The notes: a model not told the origin generated them from the sequence alone. Counted from the stretch's first letter, positions 52,760-60,953 are shown. The stretch is DNA of 64,000 nt from Bacillota bacterium (GCA_021771915.1 JAETNY010000006.1:124001-188000); one strand, 5' to 3'. Translations and numbers: made by a program.

Positions 52760-52924
52760 GTTTTTTAGTGAGTTTTTATACACTCCGTCGTTGGCCAACC
52801 GACATCGTGCATAAAACTCTATATTTCAACCAAATTACCCAAGGCAACCTCGCGAAAGCCGCCAATAAAGATAGTTTGTTTGAAAACCAAATATGTTACC
52901 GCTTAATAAATTGATACCATTTTT

Positions 52925-53125
52925 TTATTTGCCATATTTTTCTCTTACTCTGCGGATACATTCCGGTGTTTCTCCGTTGCGCTCATGCACCTTGGCGCGT
53001 TCTATCGCCAACTCACGCGGCGCGTCAATCGCCACCCGGCACACATCGCCAACTTTCAAAATCTGGATAACCACGTTATCGCCGATTGTAATGTAATCCC
53101 CAGCATGAACCGTTAAAGCTAACAT
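52925..53125 (-). CDS. csrA: Carbon storage regulator CsrA
   Basis: 66-residue homodimeric RNA-binding protein that blocks translation of flagellin mRNA in Bacillus-type systems. The pattern is MLALTVHAGDYITIGDNVVI, followed by VRVAIDAP-type (here CRVAIDAPRELAIER) sequence. The ATG at 53125 with AGGGAGG upstream is chosen; the longer frame to 53194 adds non-conserved residues. It is directly upstream of flagellin. The usual antagonist gene fliW is not in the window. Confidence 0.95.
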   Translation of the reverse strand: MLALTVHAGDYITIGDNVVIQILKVGDVCRVAIDAPRELAIERAKVHERNGETPECIRRVREKYGK

Positions 53126-53255
53126 TTTACATACCTCCCTGTGAAAACGCCCAACCACCGGCAAGCCGGCAGCCTGACGCAAAACATACACCAACCGCCG
53201 GCTGATGTAGTCCTCTTAAATCCATTTGTTTAAATCGACAATTGCAAAACTACCA

Positions 53256-53281
53256 CTATCAAAAACTATAATTTGTGATAG
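53256..53281. repeat. Spaced inverted repeat CTATCA-N14-TGATAG, copy B
   Basis: Half-sites at 53256-53261 and 53276-53281. On the minus strand it reads GCTATCACAAATTATA, identical over 16 bases to copy A on the plus strand. Located between the csrA promoter and csrA. Confidence 0.7.
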
Positions 53282-53297
53282 CGCCTTTGTCATTTTT

Positions 53298-53326
53298 AGT
53301 TTAACATATTTCTTTAACGATTTCAA
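53298..53326 (-). promoter_or_regulatory. Promoter of csrA (and possibly flagellin)
   Basis: Minus-strand TTGAAA (53321-53326) and TAAACT (53298-53303), 17-base spacer. An inverted repeat CTATCA-N14-TGATAG lies just downstream (53256-53281) and a second upstream (53391-53416). I found no convincing sigma-28 promoter. Confidence 0.6.
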
Positions 53327-53390
53327 GATATTTTATGTTTTTTTTTCTGGGCTGACTCAAAATTTTTTTGCTTATATCAACAAAATTTTG

Positions 53391-53416
53391 CTATCACAAA
53401 TTATACAATGTGATAG
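53391..53416. repeat. Spaced inverted repeat CTATCA-N14-TGATAG, copy A
   Basis: Half-sites at 53391-53396 and 53411-53416, extended to GCTATCACA/TGTGATAGC. Located about 65 bases upstream of the csrA -35 element. Confidence 0.7.
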
Positions 53417-53501
53417 CGCTTATTTCTTTTTCAGACATTTTGAGATATAAAAATCAAGCATATTCGGCCAAAATCAGCAAAATTTATTAAAAACACTTTT
53501 A

Positions 53502-53525
53502 CTATCAATATAAAAAAAGTGATAG
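53502..53525. repeat. Spaced inverted repeat CTATCA-N12-TGATAG, copy C
   Basis: Half-sites at 53502-53507 and 53520-53525 with an A-rich 12-base spacer. It overlaps the 5' arm of the terminator at 53515-53565. Confidence 0.6.
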
Positions 53526-53565
53526 TGCCTGACTGCTTTCAAAGTAATCAGACGCTATCACTTTT
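53515..53565 (-). terminator. Terminator after the sensor kinase gene
   Basis: 18-base arms AAAAGTGATAG.. (53515-53532) and ..CTATCACTTTT (53548-53565) with few mismatches and a 15-base loop; on the minus strand a T7 run follows. Confidence 0.8.
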
Positions 53566-53620
53566 AAATTTACCAGAAAAAGTTGTTAAAATTACCAAAA
53601 ATTACAGTTATATTTATCTG

Positions 53621-54823
53621 TTAAAACATTTCCGCAATTTCAGAATACAAATCCTCCCTGTTAAATAGCTGCCCTCCGCGCAAGGGCAGTTCAATAACAA
53701 CGCAACAGCCTTCTCCCGGCTGGCCGCAAACCGACATTCTGCCGCCGTGCAGCCGCACAATAGACTCGCTGATACTGGTGCCAATGCCGTTGCCCTGCGG
53801 TTTGGTTGTGTAATAAGGCTTGAAGAAATTGGCCTGCTGCTCCGCCGATAAGCCAACGCCGTTATCCTCCACCAACAGCCGCACCATGCCTCGGGCTTTG
53901 TCAAGCTGTGTGGTCAGCAAAACCCGGCCGCCGGGCTGCCCCTTGGCCAAAATCGCCTCAAAGCTGTTATCCATACAACTAATTATAACCTGCTTAATTC
54001 TTTGCCTGTCCAGCCAGACTTTTGGCAAATCCTCCGCCAGAGCGGTTTCCAAATCAATCCGCTTAACCACAAAATGTGATTTCTGCATACTCACCACGTC
54101 CAAAACCAGCTGATTTAAATCGTAGCTACCAACATTGGCCTGCAAATTACCCTCCTGCACGAAATCTGCCAGCAATTTAACGGCTTCTGCATGCTCCTGC
54201 CGCAACAAATCCAGCGTTTCCAGATGAATATTGTTAACTTCACATTTTTTGTCCAGAACCTGCAACATGCCGCCAATATTCTGCAAACGGTTTTTCACCA
54301 TATGGATTGCGTCCTGATAGCGCGCCGCCTGATTACGCCGGCGCAAATCTTCCTCCAAAGCGGCCGCATCGCGCTGACGCTCCAAAAACACCAAAACTGC
54401 CGCCAGCCAGCTGCCGTCTTTGCCCAGCAGCGGCGCCACTTTAACCTGCCAGGGCAAACTGTTATTCGGCAAATGAAGTTGACCAGACCAGGAACCAAAA
54501 CCCTCCAAAGCCTCCTGAACCGCCAAAACCTCGGCCAGATGCTCCACACAACCGCCCTGTTCCGCAAAGCCCAGCGCCACCGGCAAAAACTGCATTAAAA
54601 CTGCCGCGCGCTCCCTATGTAAAACTTGCTGCAAACAATCTTCTGTAACAGCCAAAACTCTGCTTTGCTTATCCAAAAGTAAAATACGCTGCTGCGTTGC
54701 TGCCAAAATCTGCAAGGCCATATGGGTAATATCAGAACCCTCCATATTTAAAATATTATCCCAAACTTCAGCCGAATTTTGCGGAATATCCCCAGCCTGC
54801 TGCTGATTTAAGAAATTTACCAT
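53621..54823 (-). CDS. PAS-containing sensor histidine kinase, sporulation-kinase-like
   Basis: 400 residues, apparently soluble (no membrane helices). A PAS-like region (about 35-160, ITHMALQILAATQQRILLLDK start, SWSGQLHLPNNSLPW) is followed by a dimerisation helix with AIHMVKNRLQNIGGMLQ, whose His is the likely phosphoacceptor. The ATPase domain has DNSFEAI (N box), DNGVGLS (G1), FFKPYYTTKPQGNGIGTSIS (F and G2 boxes). No response regulator lies next to it, as with orphan kinases that feed Spo0A. The ATG at 54823 with GGAGGGAGG upstream is chosen; a GTG a few codons earlier sits too close to that site. Confidence 0.88.
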   Translation of the reverse strand: MVNFLNQQQAGDIPQNSAEVWDNILNMEGSDITHMALQILAATQQRILLLDKQSRVLAVTEDCLQQVLHRERAAVLMQFLPVALGFAEQGGCVEHLAEVLAVQEALEGFGSWSGQLHLPNNSLPWQVKVAPLLGKDGSWLAAVLVFLERQRDAAALEEDLRRRNQAARYQDAIHMVKNRLQNIGGMLQVLDKKCEVNNIHLETLDLLRQEHAEAVKLLADFVQEGNLQANVGSYDLNQLVLDVVSMQKSHFVVKRIDLETALAEDLPKVWLDRQRIKQVIISCMDNSFEAILAKGQPGGRVLLTTQLDKARGMVRLLVEDNGVGLSAEQQANFFKPYYTTKPQGNGIGTSISESIVRLHGGRMSVCGQPGEGCCVVIELPLRGGQLFNREDLYSEIAEMF

Positions 54824-54951
54824 CTCAAGCACAACCCTCCCTCCAAAAAGCATTATACTTATTATTTTCCGCAAATATCTTTATAAAACCTGCACTGCTT
54901 TCCGCCATTACCCCGACAAATTATTGTAAAATCAGCTCAAATCCGACAACC

Positions 54952-55848
54952 TCAATCATCTGGCAATTCCGCCGAAATAACACTCTCATAACTAACCTGA
55001 CCATTCTGATAAGTTATGCGGCAGGAGCCATGCAGGTCTGTGCGCCAAACCGGAACCCCCAGCCGCTGCCAGTATTCCACAACCTCCGCGCCCGGCTGGC
55101 CAAAGCTGTTATCCCGGCCCACCGAAATCAAAACCGCCTGCGGCGCAAAATTGGCATACCAATCCTCCGCATAGCTATACCGACTACCATGATGCGGCAG
55201 CTGCAAAACCTCAATATCACTGCAATCCAAATCCGCCACCGCCGACTGTAACTGCTCGCCCACCAAATCGCCCGTCAGCAGCACGCCAAAATCCTGATAA
55301 CTAACTTGCAGCACCAGAGAACCATTATTCACCATATCTGCGCCAAATTCAGCCCCAGCAGGCGGCGACAGCACTCTAACCGAAAAGTTTTCCGAAAAAT
55401 GAAAAACATCACCAGCCGCCACCGACAGAATTTCAACCTTTTTCGCCGCCGCCAACTGCAAAAGCTGCGCCTGCCGCTCATTCCCCGGATAACCAGAAAA
55501 AACAGCCAGCCTTTTCACTGAAATTTCATCTAAAACTGCAAAAAGCCCACCAATATGGTCAATATCCGGGTGCGTATTAAAAACCATATCCAGTCGGGCA
55601 ATTCCCTGCGTTTTCAAATACGGAATAACCACATATTCCGCCGCGCCCACGGCGTCAGTCGGCCGCCCACCAGCGTCAACCAATACGTTAAAACCGTCCG
55701 CCGTCAGCAAAATAGCGTCACCCTGACCAACATCAAAAGAGATTAGCGTCAGCCCCTCCGGCTCAATTCGCCGCCCCGGCAGCAACAAAACCAACAAGGC
55801 AACCGCCAGCAAAGCTATTGCCGCCCATTTATATCTCTGCTTCATCAA
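54952..55848 (-). CDS. ComEC-type metallo-beta-lactamase-fold hydrolase, membrane-anchored
   Basis: 298 residues: an N-terminal transmembrane anchor (about 8-24), then an MBL-fold domain like the C-terminal domain of ComEC, with ISFDVGQGDAILL, NTHPDIDHIGG (metal ligands), LLTGDLVGE and LQLPHHGSRYSYAEDW. The DNA channel (Competence) domain is absent. It follows the comEA gene by five bases. It may degrade DNA strands or other phosphodiesters outside the membrane, helping DNA uptake; this is inferred from the pairing. Confidence 0.85.
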   Translation of the reverse strand: MMKQRYKWAAIALLAVALLVLLLPGRRIEPEGLTLISFDVGQGDAILLTADGFNVLVDAGGRPTDAVGAAEYVVIPYLKTQGIARLDMVFNTHPDIDHIGGLFAVLDEISVKRLAVFSGYPGNERQAQLLQLAAAKKVEILSVAAGDVFHFSENFSVRVLSPPAGAEFGADMVNNGSLVLQVSYQDFGVLLTGDLVGEQLQSAVADLDCSDIEVLQLPHHGSRYSYAEDWYANFAPQAVLISVGRDNSFGQPGAEVVEYWQRLGVPVWRTDLHGSCRITYQNGQVSYESVISAELPDD

Positions 55849-55853
55849 ATCAA

Positions 55854-56468
55854 TTAAACCTTAATCCTGTCTTGCAGCTGCTCATAAATTTTTTCGCCAA
55901 TGCCCTTAACGCCCAGCAACTCCTCCACATAACGAAAACCGTTATGCTCGACCCGATAATTTATGATAGCCTGCGCCCGGCTTGGACCAATTCCCGGCAG
56001 CTGCTGCAACTCCTCCAGCGTTGCCGTGTTGATGTTCAAACGCTCCGTTGGCTTTGTTGCCGCCGGCTCCGGATATGTTTCATTAAGCAACCAATCCGGC
56101 GGCTCTGTTTCCAGACCATTCGCCACATAATATTGGTCGCCATGCTGCGGCTGATGCGCCAAATCCCAGGCCGAAACGTCACTCTCCGCCTGCAAACCGA
56201 TAAAATCCAGAAAATCACGCAATTCCATATCCGCCGGCAAAGCATAATAACCCCGGTTCTTAACCGCGCCGCTCACTGCCACAACCACGCTGTTCTCCGG
56301 CTTTACCGCGTCAAACCCAGCCACGGCCACTGCCACAGACGGTGCGGCCGCCGGCAGAATTCCGGCTTGATAAGCCGAGTACTGCGCCCATACCCCATAA
56401 AACAGCAAAAGCAGCAGCGGCAAGGCCAAACCAAAACGCTTATCAAGTTTTTTCAGCCTGTTAATCAT
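55854..56468 (-). CDS. comEA: ComEA-family helix-hairpin-helix DNA-binding protein
   Basis: About 204 residues. One transmembrane helix (about 14-32), a SLBB-like region (VSGAVKNRGYYALPADMELR) and a C-terminal ComEA helix-hairpin-helix domain (LNINTATLEELQQLPGIGPS, ELLGVKGIGEKIYEQL). ComEA captures double-stranded DNA at the outer face of the membrane during transformation. The start is uncertain between ATG 56492 and ATG 56468; neither has a strong site. comEC proper is not in the window. Confidence 0.88.
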   Translation of the reverse strand: MINRLKKLDKRFGLALPLLLLLFYGVWAQYSAYQAGILPAAAPSVAVAVAGFDAVKPENSVVVAVSGAVKNRGYYALPADMELRDFLDFIGLQAESDVSAWDLAHQPQHGDQYYVANGLETEPPDWLLNETYPEPAATKPTERLNINTATLEELQQLPGIGPSRAQAIINYRVEHNGFRYVEELLGVKGIGEKIYEQLQDRIKV

Positions 56469-56523
56469 GCCGTTCCAATGCCAGCAGCGCATATTCCAGC
56501 CAACCTAAACATAAGTTATTCAC

Positions 56524-57720
56524 CTATTTCACGCGTTGCAACTCGCCATTTTCGTCACGCTTATAAACAGTACGCCCATCGCCGCTCATCAAAAATTCAC
56601 CCACATAAGCGTTAGTATGCGTTACTTCGTCCAACTCATAAACGATAAACTTGCGATAAATCCGGCCGTCCAACACAACACTACCCTCCTGATTATAGAT
56701 GTTATACTGCGCCATAGAATCACCCGGCAAACCCAAATCAGACGGGCGCTGACCCTTTATGTAATCCAGCGCGCCGGTGCTGTTCATCATCGGTTCTTCC
56801 GGGAAAGCGGCCTCCGGACAACTAACCTCAACATTACATTCGCCCTCTGCCGTCCAGGTTAAACGAACCTGGAAAAGCCGCCCTTCAACGCTGGCCTCGC
56901 GCGCCAGCAAAATTGTTCCGGCCGCCATGGCAGATTCCGCCTCTTTATCTTCCTTGTCGTCCTTTTTATCATCTTTGTCATCTTCAGCATCTTTATCGTC
57001 CGCCGCTGCGTCTTCCGCCGCTTCAGCAAAAACCGGCCGCTGCTCAATTTCGTTATAATTTTCGTCCACCATAACAAAACCCTGGTCTTCCGCCAAAAGT
57101 GCGTCAAGATATTGCTCCAGAGCCGCCGGAGTCACACCAATATAATCATAAAGCGCTATTGTATCAACAGGCACCGGCTGCGGTTCAGCATTTTCCGAAT
57201 TCTCCGCTTTCTCCTCCTGCTTCTCATCTTCCTTTTCCGCTTCTTCTTCCTCGGCCTCGCCTTCCGGCTGTTGCAGGGTTATAGCTTTAATTTTGCCGCC
57301 CTCCTCCAGAAAACCGTCCAAAACGATAGTACTTTCCTCAGCAATCACATAAGCCGTTGGCGGCTGCAATTCCTCGCCGCCTTTCAGGAAAAAGAAAGCG
57401 CCGGCCCCACCGGCAGCCAACAAAATAACCAGCGGTATAACCACTTTCATATTAAGTCTTCTCTTGCCGCCTTCATTAGCGCCATCGTCCTTGCCCTTTT
57501 TGGCCGCCTGCTTTTTAGCCTTAGCCTCCTGTTTTTTTGCTTTAGCTGCCTGCTGTTCCTTTTGTTTCTTGGCCTTAGCCTCTTTTTTGGCGGCCTGCTT
57601 TTTGGCTTTGGCTTCTTTTTTTTCAGCCTGCTTTTTGGCTTTAGCTTCCTGTTTTTTAGCTTTGGCCTCCTGCTTCTTGGCCTTAGCCTCCTGTTTTGCT
57701 TTATTATCTTTCTTTTTCAT
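56524..57720 (-). CDS. Membrane protein with cytoplasmic Lys-rich repeats and acidic outer domain, unknown function
   Basis: 398 residues. Residues 1 to about 85 are tandem, imperfect units of EAKAKKQ/AAKKEAKAKKQ, strongly basic. A transmembrane helix (about 92-112) is followed by an extracytoplasmic part with two acidic stretches (EGEAEEEEAEKEDEKQEEK; DDKDAEDDKDDKKDDKEDK) set between folded-looking segments. The ATG at 57720 overlaps the stop of the FtsE-like ATPase gene (ATGA), so they are co-expressed. No family recognised. The basic tail could bind RNA, DNA or lipids, or contact the ATPase. The repeats may vary in number between strains. Confidence 0.7.
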   Translation of the reverse strand: MKKKDNKAKQEAKAKKQEAKAKKQEAKAKKQAEKKEAKAKKQAAKKEAKAKKQKEQQAAKAKKQEAKAKKQAAKKGKDDGANEGGKRRLNMKVVIPLVILLAAGGAGAFFFLKGGEELQPPTAYVIAEESTIVLDGFLEEGGKIKAITLQQPEGEAEEEEAEKEDEKQEEKAENSENAEPQPVPVDTIALYDYIGVTPAALEQYLDALLAEDQGFVMVDENYNEIEQRPVFAEAAEDAAADDKDAEDDKDDKKDDKEDKEAESAMAAGTILLAREASVEGRLFQVRLTWTAEGECNVEVSCPEAAFPEEPMMNSTGALDYIKGQRPSDLGLPGDSMAQYNIYNQEGSVVLDGRIYRKFIVYELDEVTHTNAYVGEFLMSGDGRTVYKRDENGELQRVK

Positions 57721-58496
57721 TTCCGCTCCCACCTTCTGCGTCTATTTTTCTGATTTTTGGCCCAGGCGTCAGCAAAAATATTTTCCGGCTTGGGCTCCTT
57801 TTCACCATAACGACCATTGCGCACATCGCTGGTGATATGCCCATCAGTCAACATCACCACACGCCGCCGCATAATATTAACATACTGACTGGCATGTGTA
57901 GCCATAATAATTGTAATACCACGGTTATTCAACTCATTCAAAAGATACATAATATCCCAGATATTATCATCATCTAAATTTGCCGTCAATTCATCTAAAA
58001 TCAAAATCGGAGGGCTATTAACCAAAGCGCGCGCCAATTCCACCAGCCGCACCTCGCCCAGAGAAAGGTCTGCCGGAAAGCAATGCTCCACGCCCTGCAT
58101 ACCAACCAGCGCCAAAGCCTTGCCCACAGCCTTATCCCACTTGACGCGCCGTCCGATTGAACGTGCCGCCAGCGCCATAAACAAATTTTCATATATGGTA
58201 CGCTTGCGCAGCAGCTGAGGTTCCTGCCAAACATAACCAAAGCTGCGCCGCAACCGAAATTGCAGAGGCCCAAAAAAATGGTTCATATTGGTTTCACCAA
58301 GATAGGCCGAGCCGGCGTCCGGCTTCAAATCACCGCCCAGCATACGCAAAACCGTGGTTTTGCCGGCCCCACTGCTGCCAATTAAAAAAACAAACTCGCC
58401 CTGTTCAATCGTCAAATTGATATCTTCCACAGCCAGCAGTTTTTTCTTTTCCACCTTATAATATTTTGTTGCCCCTTCAAGCCGCAAATCGGGCAT
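57717..58496 (-). CDS. FtsE-like ABC transporter ATP-binding protein
   Basis: 259 residues. Walker A GSSGAGKTTVLRML, Q-loop WQEPQLL, a divergent signature LSLGEVRLVELARAL (LSGGQ changed to LSLGE), Walker B PILILDEL and H-loop MATHAS. The short ATPase and AYLGETNMNHF-type sequence resemble FtsE/LolD. No FtsX or other permease follows; instead the overlapping next gene is a single-pass Lys-repeat protein. The start at 58496 has GGGTGG upstream. It may act as a mechanotransmission-type ATPase with that partner, but this is inference. Confidence 0.85.
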   Translation of the reverse strand: MPDLRLEGATKYYKVEKKKLLAVEDINLTIEQGEFVFLIGSSGAGKTTVLRMLGGDLKPDAGSAYLGETNMNHFFGPLQFRLRRSFGYVWQEPQLLRKRTIYENLFMALAARSIGRRVKWDKAVGKALALVGMQGVEHCFPADLSLGEVRLVELARALVNSPPILILDELTANLDDDNIWDIMYLLNELNNRGITIIMATHASQYVNIMRRRVVMLTDGHITSDVRNGRYGEKEPKPENIFADAWAKNQKNRRRRWERK

Positions 58497-58691
58497 TATC
58501 TCGTCCACCCTTCAATTTTGCTACTGGACACTTGCCGACATTAATGCTATAATATAATAAACTATATTTTCAGTTTGCCATTTTGATTTTTTTATTATAT
58601 CATAGAAATAAACAAAGTGCAATCCATTTTATAAATTGCAAATTGATTTTACTGCAAAATCACAACTATATATTAAAAAAAGGAAAAAATT

Positions 58692-59594
58692 ATGCGCCAA
58701 TCAGAGCACAAAACCTTTCACATTATTCTCGCTGTGCTGCTGCTGGCTATAATCTGCATCGGTGGCACAGAACTCATCGTCTGCCGCATTGCCGCGCCAG
58801 AAGTTTATCAAACAATAACTGAACCCGTCAAACAATTTGTGGTCGATAAAAGGGAAAATCTGCTGCAACTCAATCAAACTATTGTCCAAAACATAACCAC
58901 CACAGCCGAAAACATAACCCAACAAACGGCCGCCATAGCTGCCGCCGTGGAGGAAGCCCAGCTACCGCAGGACGATGAACCTCTGCCGCCGGCGCCCCTG
59001 GCCGGCAATCCGGATATTACCAGCCTGATTGAAAAGGACGGCCACCTTTACTTAACCGGCAGCGAGCCAGAAATGATTTATTATAATCAGAAATCAGAAC
59101 CCTGGGCAAGCCAAAACTATGGTACTGACCCCATAGCCGGCTATGGCTGCGGCCCCACTGCTTTGGCAATGGTGGTTTCAACCCTGCGTCCGGAAAATGT
59201 CAACCCCATTGAAATGGCTCAATTCTGTACTGACAGTGGTTATTGGGCCAACCGCCAGGGTTCTTATCTTTCTATTGTCAACGGCGTAGCCGACGCTTAT
59301 AGCCTGACCTGCACCTCTCTGCCGCCGGCCGAATTAAATCATGATGATTTTAAAGCCCAGTTAAGCAGCAACAAACTGGCCATAGCTTTAATGCGCAAAG
59401 GCCACTTCACCTCCAGCGGTCATTTCATCGTACTGCGCGGCGTTACCAATGACGGCAAAATTCTGGTATCTGACCCGGCCAGCCTGGAGCGCAGCCTAAT
59501 CCCCTGGGATTTACAGCTAATCCTTGATGAACTTTCATACAGCAGGTCTGCCGGCTCACCGCTCTGGCTGCTTTCCTATGATGTACAGCCATAA
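58692..59594 (+). CDS. C39-like cysteine peptidase family protein, membrane-anchored
   Basis: 300 residues. An N-terminal signal anchor (about 9-30), a helical linker, then a papain-like C39 domain from about residue 128: YYNQKSEPWASQNYGTDPIA, GYGCGPTALAMVVS with the catalytic Cys, and GHFTSSGHFIVLRGV with the His, then SDPAS. Similar extracellular proteins are cell-wall or bacteriocin-type peptidases; the substrate here is unknown. AAAGGA precedes the ATG. A TTGATT-N18-TATATA promoter-like pair lies 20-50 bases upstream. It is divergent from the FtsE-like operon. Confidence 0.85.
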   Translation: MRQSEHKTFHIILAVLLLAIICIGGTELIVCRIAAPEVYQTITEPVKQFVVDKRENLLQLNQTIVQNITTTAENITQQTAAIAAAVEEAQLPQDDEPLPPAPLAGNPDITSLIEKDGHLYLTGSEPEMIYYNQKSEPWASQNYGTDPIAGYGCGPTALAMVVSTLRPENVNPIEMAQFCTDSGYWANRQGSYLSIVNGVADAYSLTCTSLPPAELNHDDFKAQLSSNKLAIALMRKGHFTSSGHFIVLRGVTNDGKILVSDPASLERSLIPWDLQLILDELSYSRSAGSPLWLLSYDVQP

Positions 59595-59621
59595 AGTGGC
59601 CTTGCAATCGCTAACTGCTCA

Positions 59622-59665
59622 CAAAAAAACCCCTCCAAGCTTTGTTGCTCAGAGGGGTTTTTTTA
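59622..59665 (+). terminator. Terminator between the C39-like gene and the CD1247-type gene
   Basis: AAAAAAACCCCTC and GAGGGGTTTTTTT pair around a 16-base loop. A- and T-runs on both sides make it usable by both converging genes. Confidence 0.9.
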
Positions 59666-59675
59666 TCTCTTATAA

Positions 59676-60173
59676 TTATTTATCTTCGTCCTCGCTCTGC
59701 TTTGTTTCGTCCTCAACTTCAACATATTCAGCATCATTAGAGAACACAGCAGCATCACAAACCGGGCAAACAACCTCAATCGGTTCGTCAGCCTCTAAAA
59801 TATCGGAACTGAAGCAAACGGTTTCATGGCAGTTCGGACAGGTAACTTCCACATAGTCCTCCTCGTCCTCACAACAGCAATCGTCATCATCACAATCGCA
59901 TTCATCATCGTCATGATGATGGTGATGACAACAGCAATCATCATCTTCATCGCCGTAAACTTCTTCCTCAATCTCAGCCAAATCCTCGTCCAATTCATCA
60001 ACGTAATCATAGATTTCGTCCAAATCAGCAGACATATCGGCCATTTCATCAGCCATATCGGCCAGAATATCCAATATGGATTTCAGCAGCTTACCCTCTT
60101 TGGTGGTTTCGTCAACCTCCATTCCCTGAGCCAAGCCCTGCAAAAATACAACTTTTTCTTTCAGTTCACTCAT
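59676..60173 (-). CDS. CD1247-type protein with Cys/His/Asp-rich segment and zinc ribbon
   Basis: 165 residues in three parts. The N-terminal helical domain (1-70, LKEKVVFLQGLAQGMEVDET, KLLKSILDILADMADEM) fits the CD1247 N-terminal domain found in Clostridia. Then comes a low-complexity run with clustered Cys (three triplets or pairs), five His in a row and many Asp (about 78-102). The end has a zinc-ribbon-like pair CPNC...CPVC. The net charge is extremely negative. The middle segment should bind divalent metal ions. Function unknown; regulatory or metal-storage roles are guesses. Confidence 0.75.
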   Translation of the reverse strand: MSELKEKVVFLQGLAQGMEVDETTKEGKLLKSILDILADMADEMADMSADLDEIYDYVDELDEDLAEIEEEVYGDEDDDCCCHHHHHDDDECDCDDDDCCCEDEEDYVEVTCPNCHETVCFSSDILEADEPIEVVCPVCDAAVFSNDAEYVEVEDETKQSEDEDK

Positions 60174-60227
60174 AAGCGCAAACCTCCCTTTTGCAAATTT
60201 TCGGTATAGAACGCTGAATTAAAACAT

Positions 60228-60257
60228 TTATATGAATATACCCACACATTCATATAA
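60228..60257. repeat. Perfect inverted repeat upstream of the CD1247-type gene
   Basis: TTATATGAAT (60228-60237) and ATTCATATAA (60248-60257) are perfect 10-base arms with a 10-base centre, about 55 bases before the start. It could be an operator or the leader hairpin. Confidence 0.5.
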
Positions 60258-60334
60258 TATGCTAAATCTACCGATATTTTATCGGTAAAATATTAAAAAA
60301 TATCAAATAAACCAATATTGAAACGAATTTTTAA

Positions 60335-60889
60335 TTAAACACGCTCAATATATTCGTTGGTTTCGGTGTTAACGCGAATAACATCGCCCTCATTAATGAA
60401 AATCGGAACTTTAACCGTAGCGCCAGTATCCGTAACCGCCGGTTTGGTGCCGCCGGTGGCAGTTGCGCCAGGAATACCAGGGTCAGTCTGAACCACAGTC
60501 AGTTCAACCTGGGGTGGGAAATCCACGCCTAAAATATCGCCCTTAAAGAACAGAATATACAAATCCATGTTCTCTTTCAAATATTTCAGTTTGGGACCAA
60601 TCTGGTCAGCAGTCAAAGACATCTGCTCATAACTCTGATTATCCATAAATACATAATCGCCATCATTATACAGATATTGCATCTGTTTGCGCTCCAAATG
60701 AGCCTTCGGCACTTTCTCGCCAGCAGCAAAGGTACGCTCCACCACGCCGCCAGTGCGCACATTTTTCAGCTTGGTACGCACAAAAGCCGAGCCTTTTCCG
60801 GGCTTAACGTGCTGAAAATCAACCACAATAAAGGCATCGCCATCTAAATCAATGGAAACACCATTTCTAAAATCATTACTGGAAATCAC
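60335..60889 (-). CDS. efp: Elongation factor P
   Basis: 184-residue three-domain factor that relieves ribosome stalling at proline runs. [39 protein letters not shown] with the loop lysine that is modified in many species, and a C-terminal [20 protein letters not shown] are all typical. The start is a GTG at 60889 with CAGGAGG upstream; the frame continues to 60916 without support. It has its own promoter. Confidence 0.96.
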   Translation of the reverse strand: MISSNDFRNGVSIDLDGDAFIVVDFQHVKPGKGSAFVRTKLKNVRTGGVVERTFAAGEKVPKAHLERKQMQYLYNDGDYVFMDNQSYEQMSLTADQIGPKLKYLKENMDLYILFFKGDILGVDFPPQVELTVVQTDPGIPGATATGGTKPAVTDTGATVKVPIFINEGDVIRVNTETNEYIERV

Positions 60890-60953
60890 TAATATTACCT
60901 CCTGCCTTTTTATCAACTTTCTGCCGAAATGTAGGCTATAATTTTTCGCTTAT

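Noticed and set aside
52711-52924. Sigma-28 promoter expected before flagellin
   Set aside because: Only weak TAAA/GCGGTAAC-like matches at wrong spacing; the csrA promoter or an unseen promoter may drive the gene.
53195-53620. Repeated GTGATAG units considered as a CRISPR-like array
   Set aside because: Units are short, in alternating orientation and irregularly spaced with no constant-length spacers; they fit operators or hairpins.
57112-57753. Leu/Phe-rich plus-strand frames resembling a membrane protein
   Set aside because: They are the complement of the Lys-rich repeats of the minus-strand gene and have no start signal.
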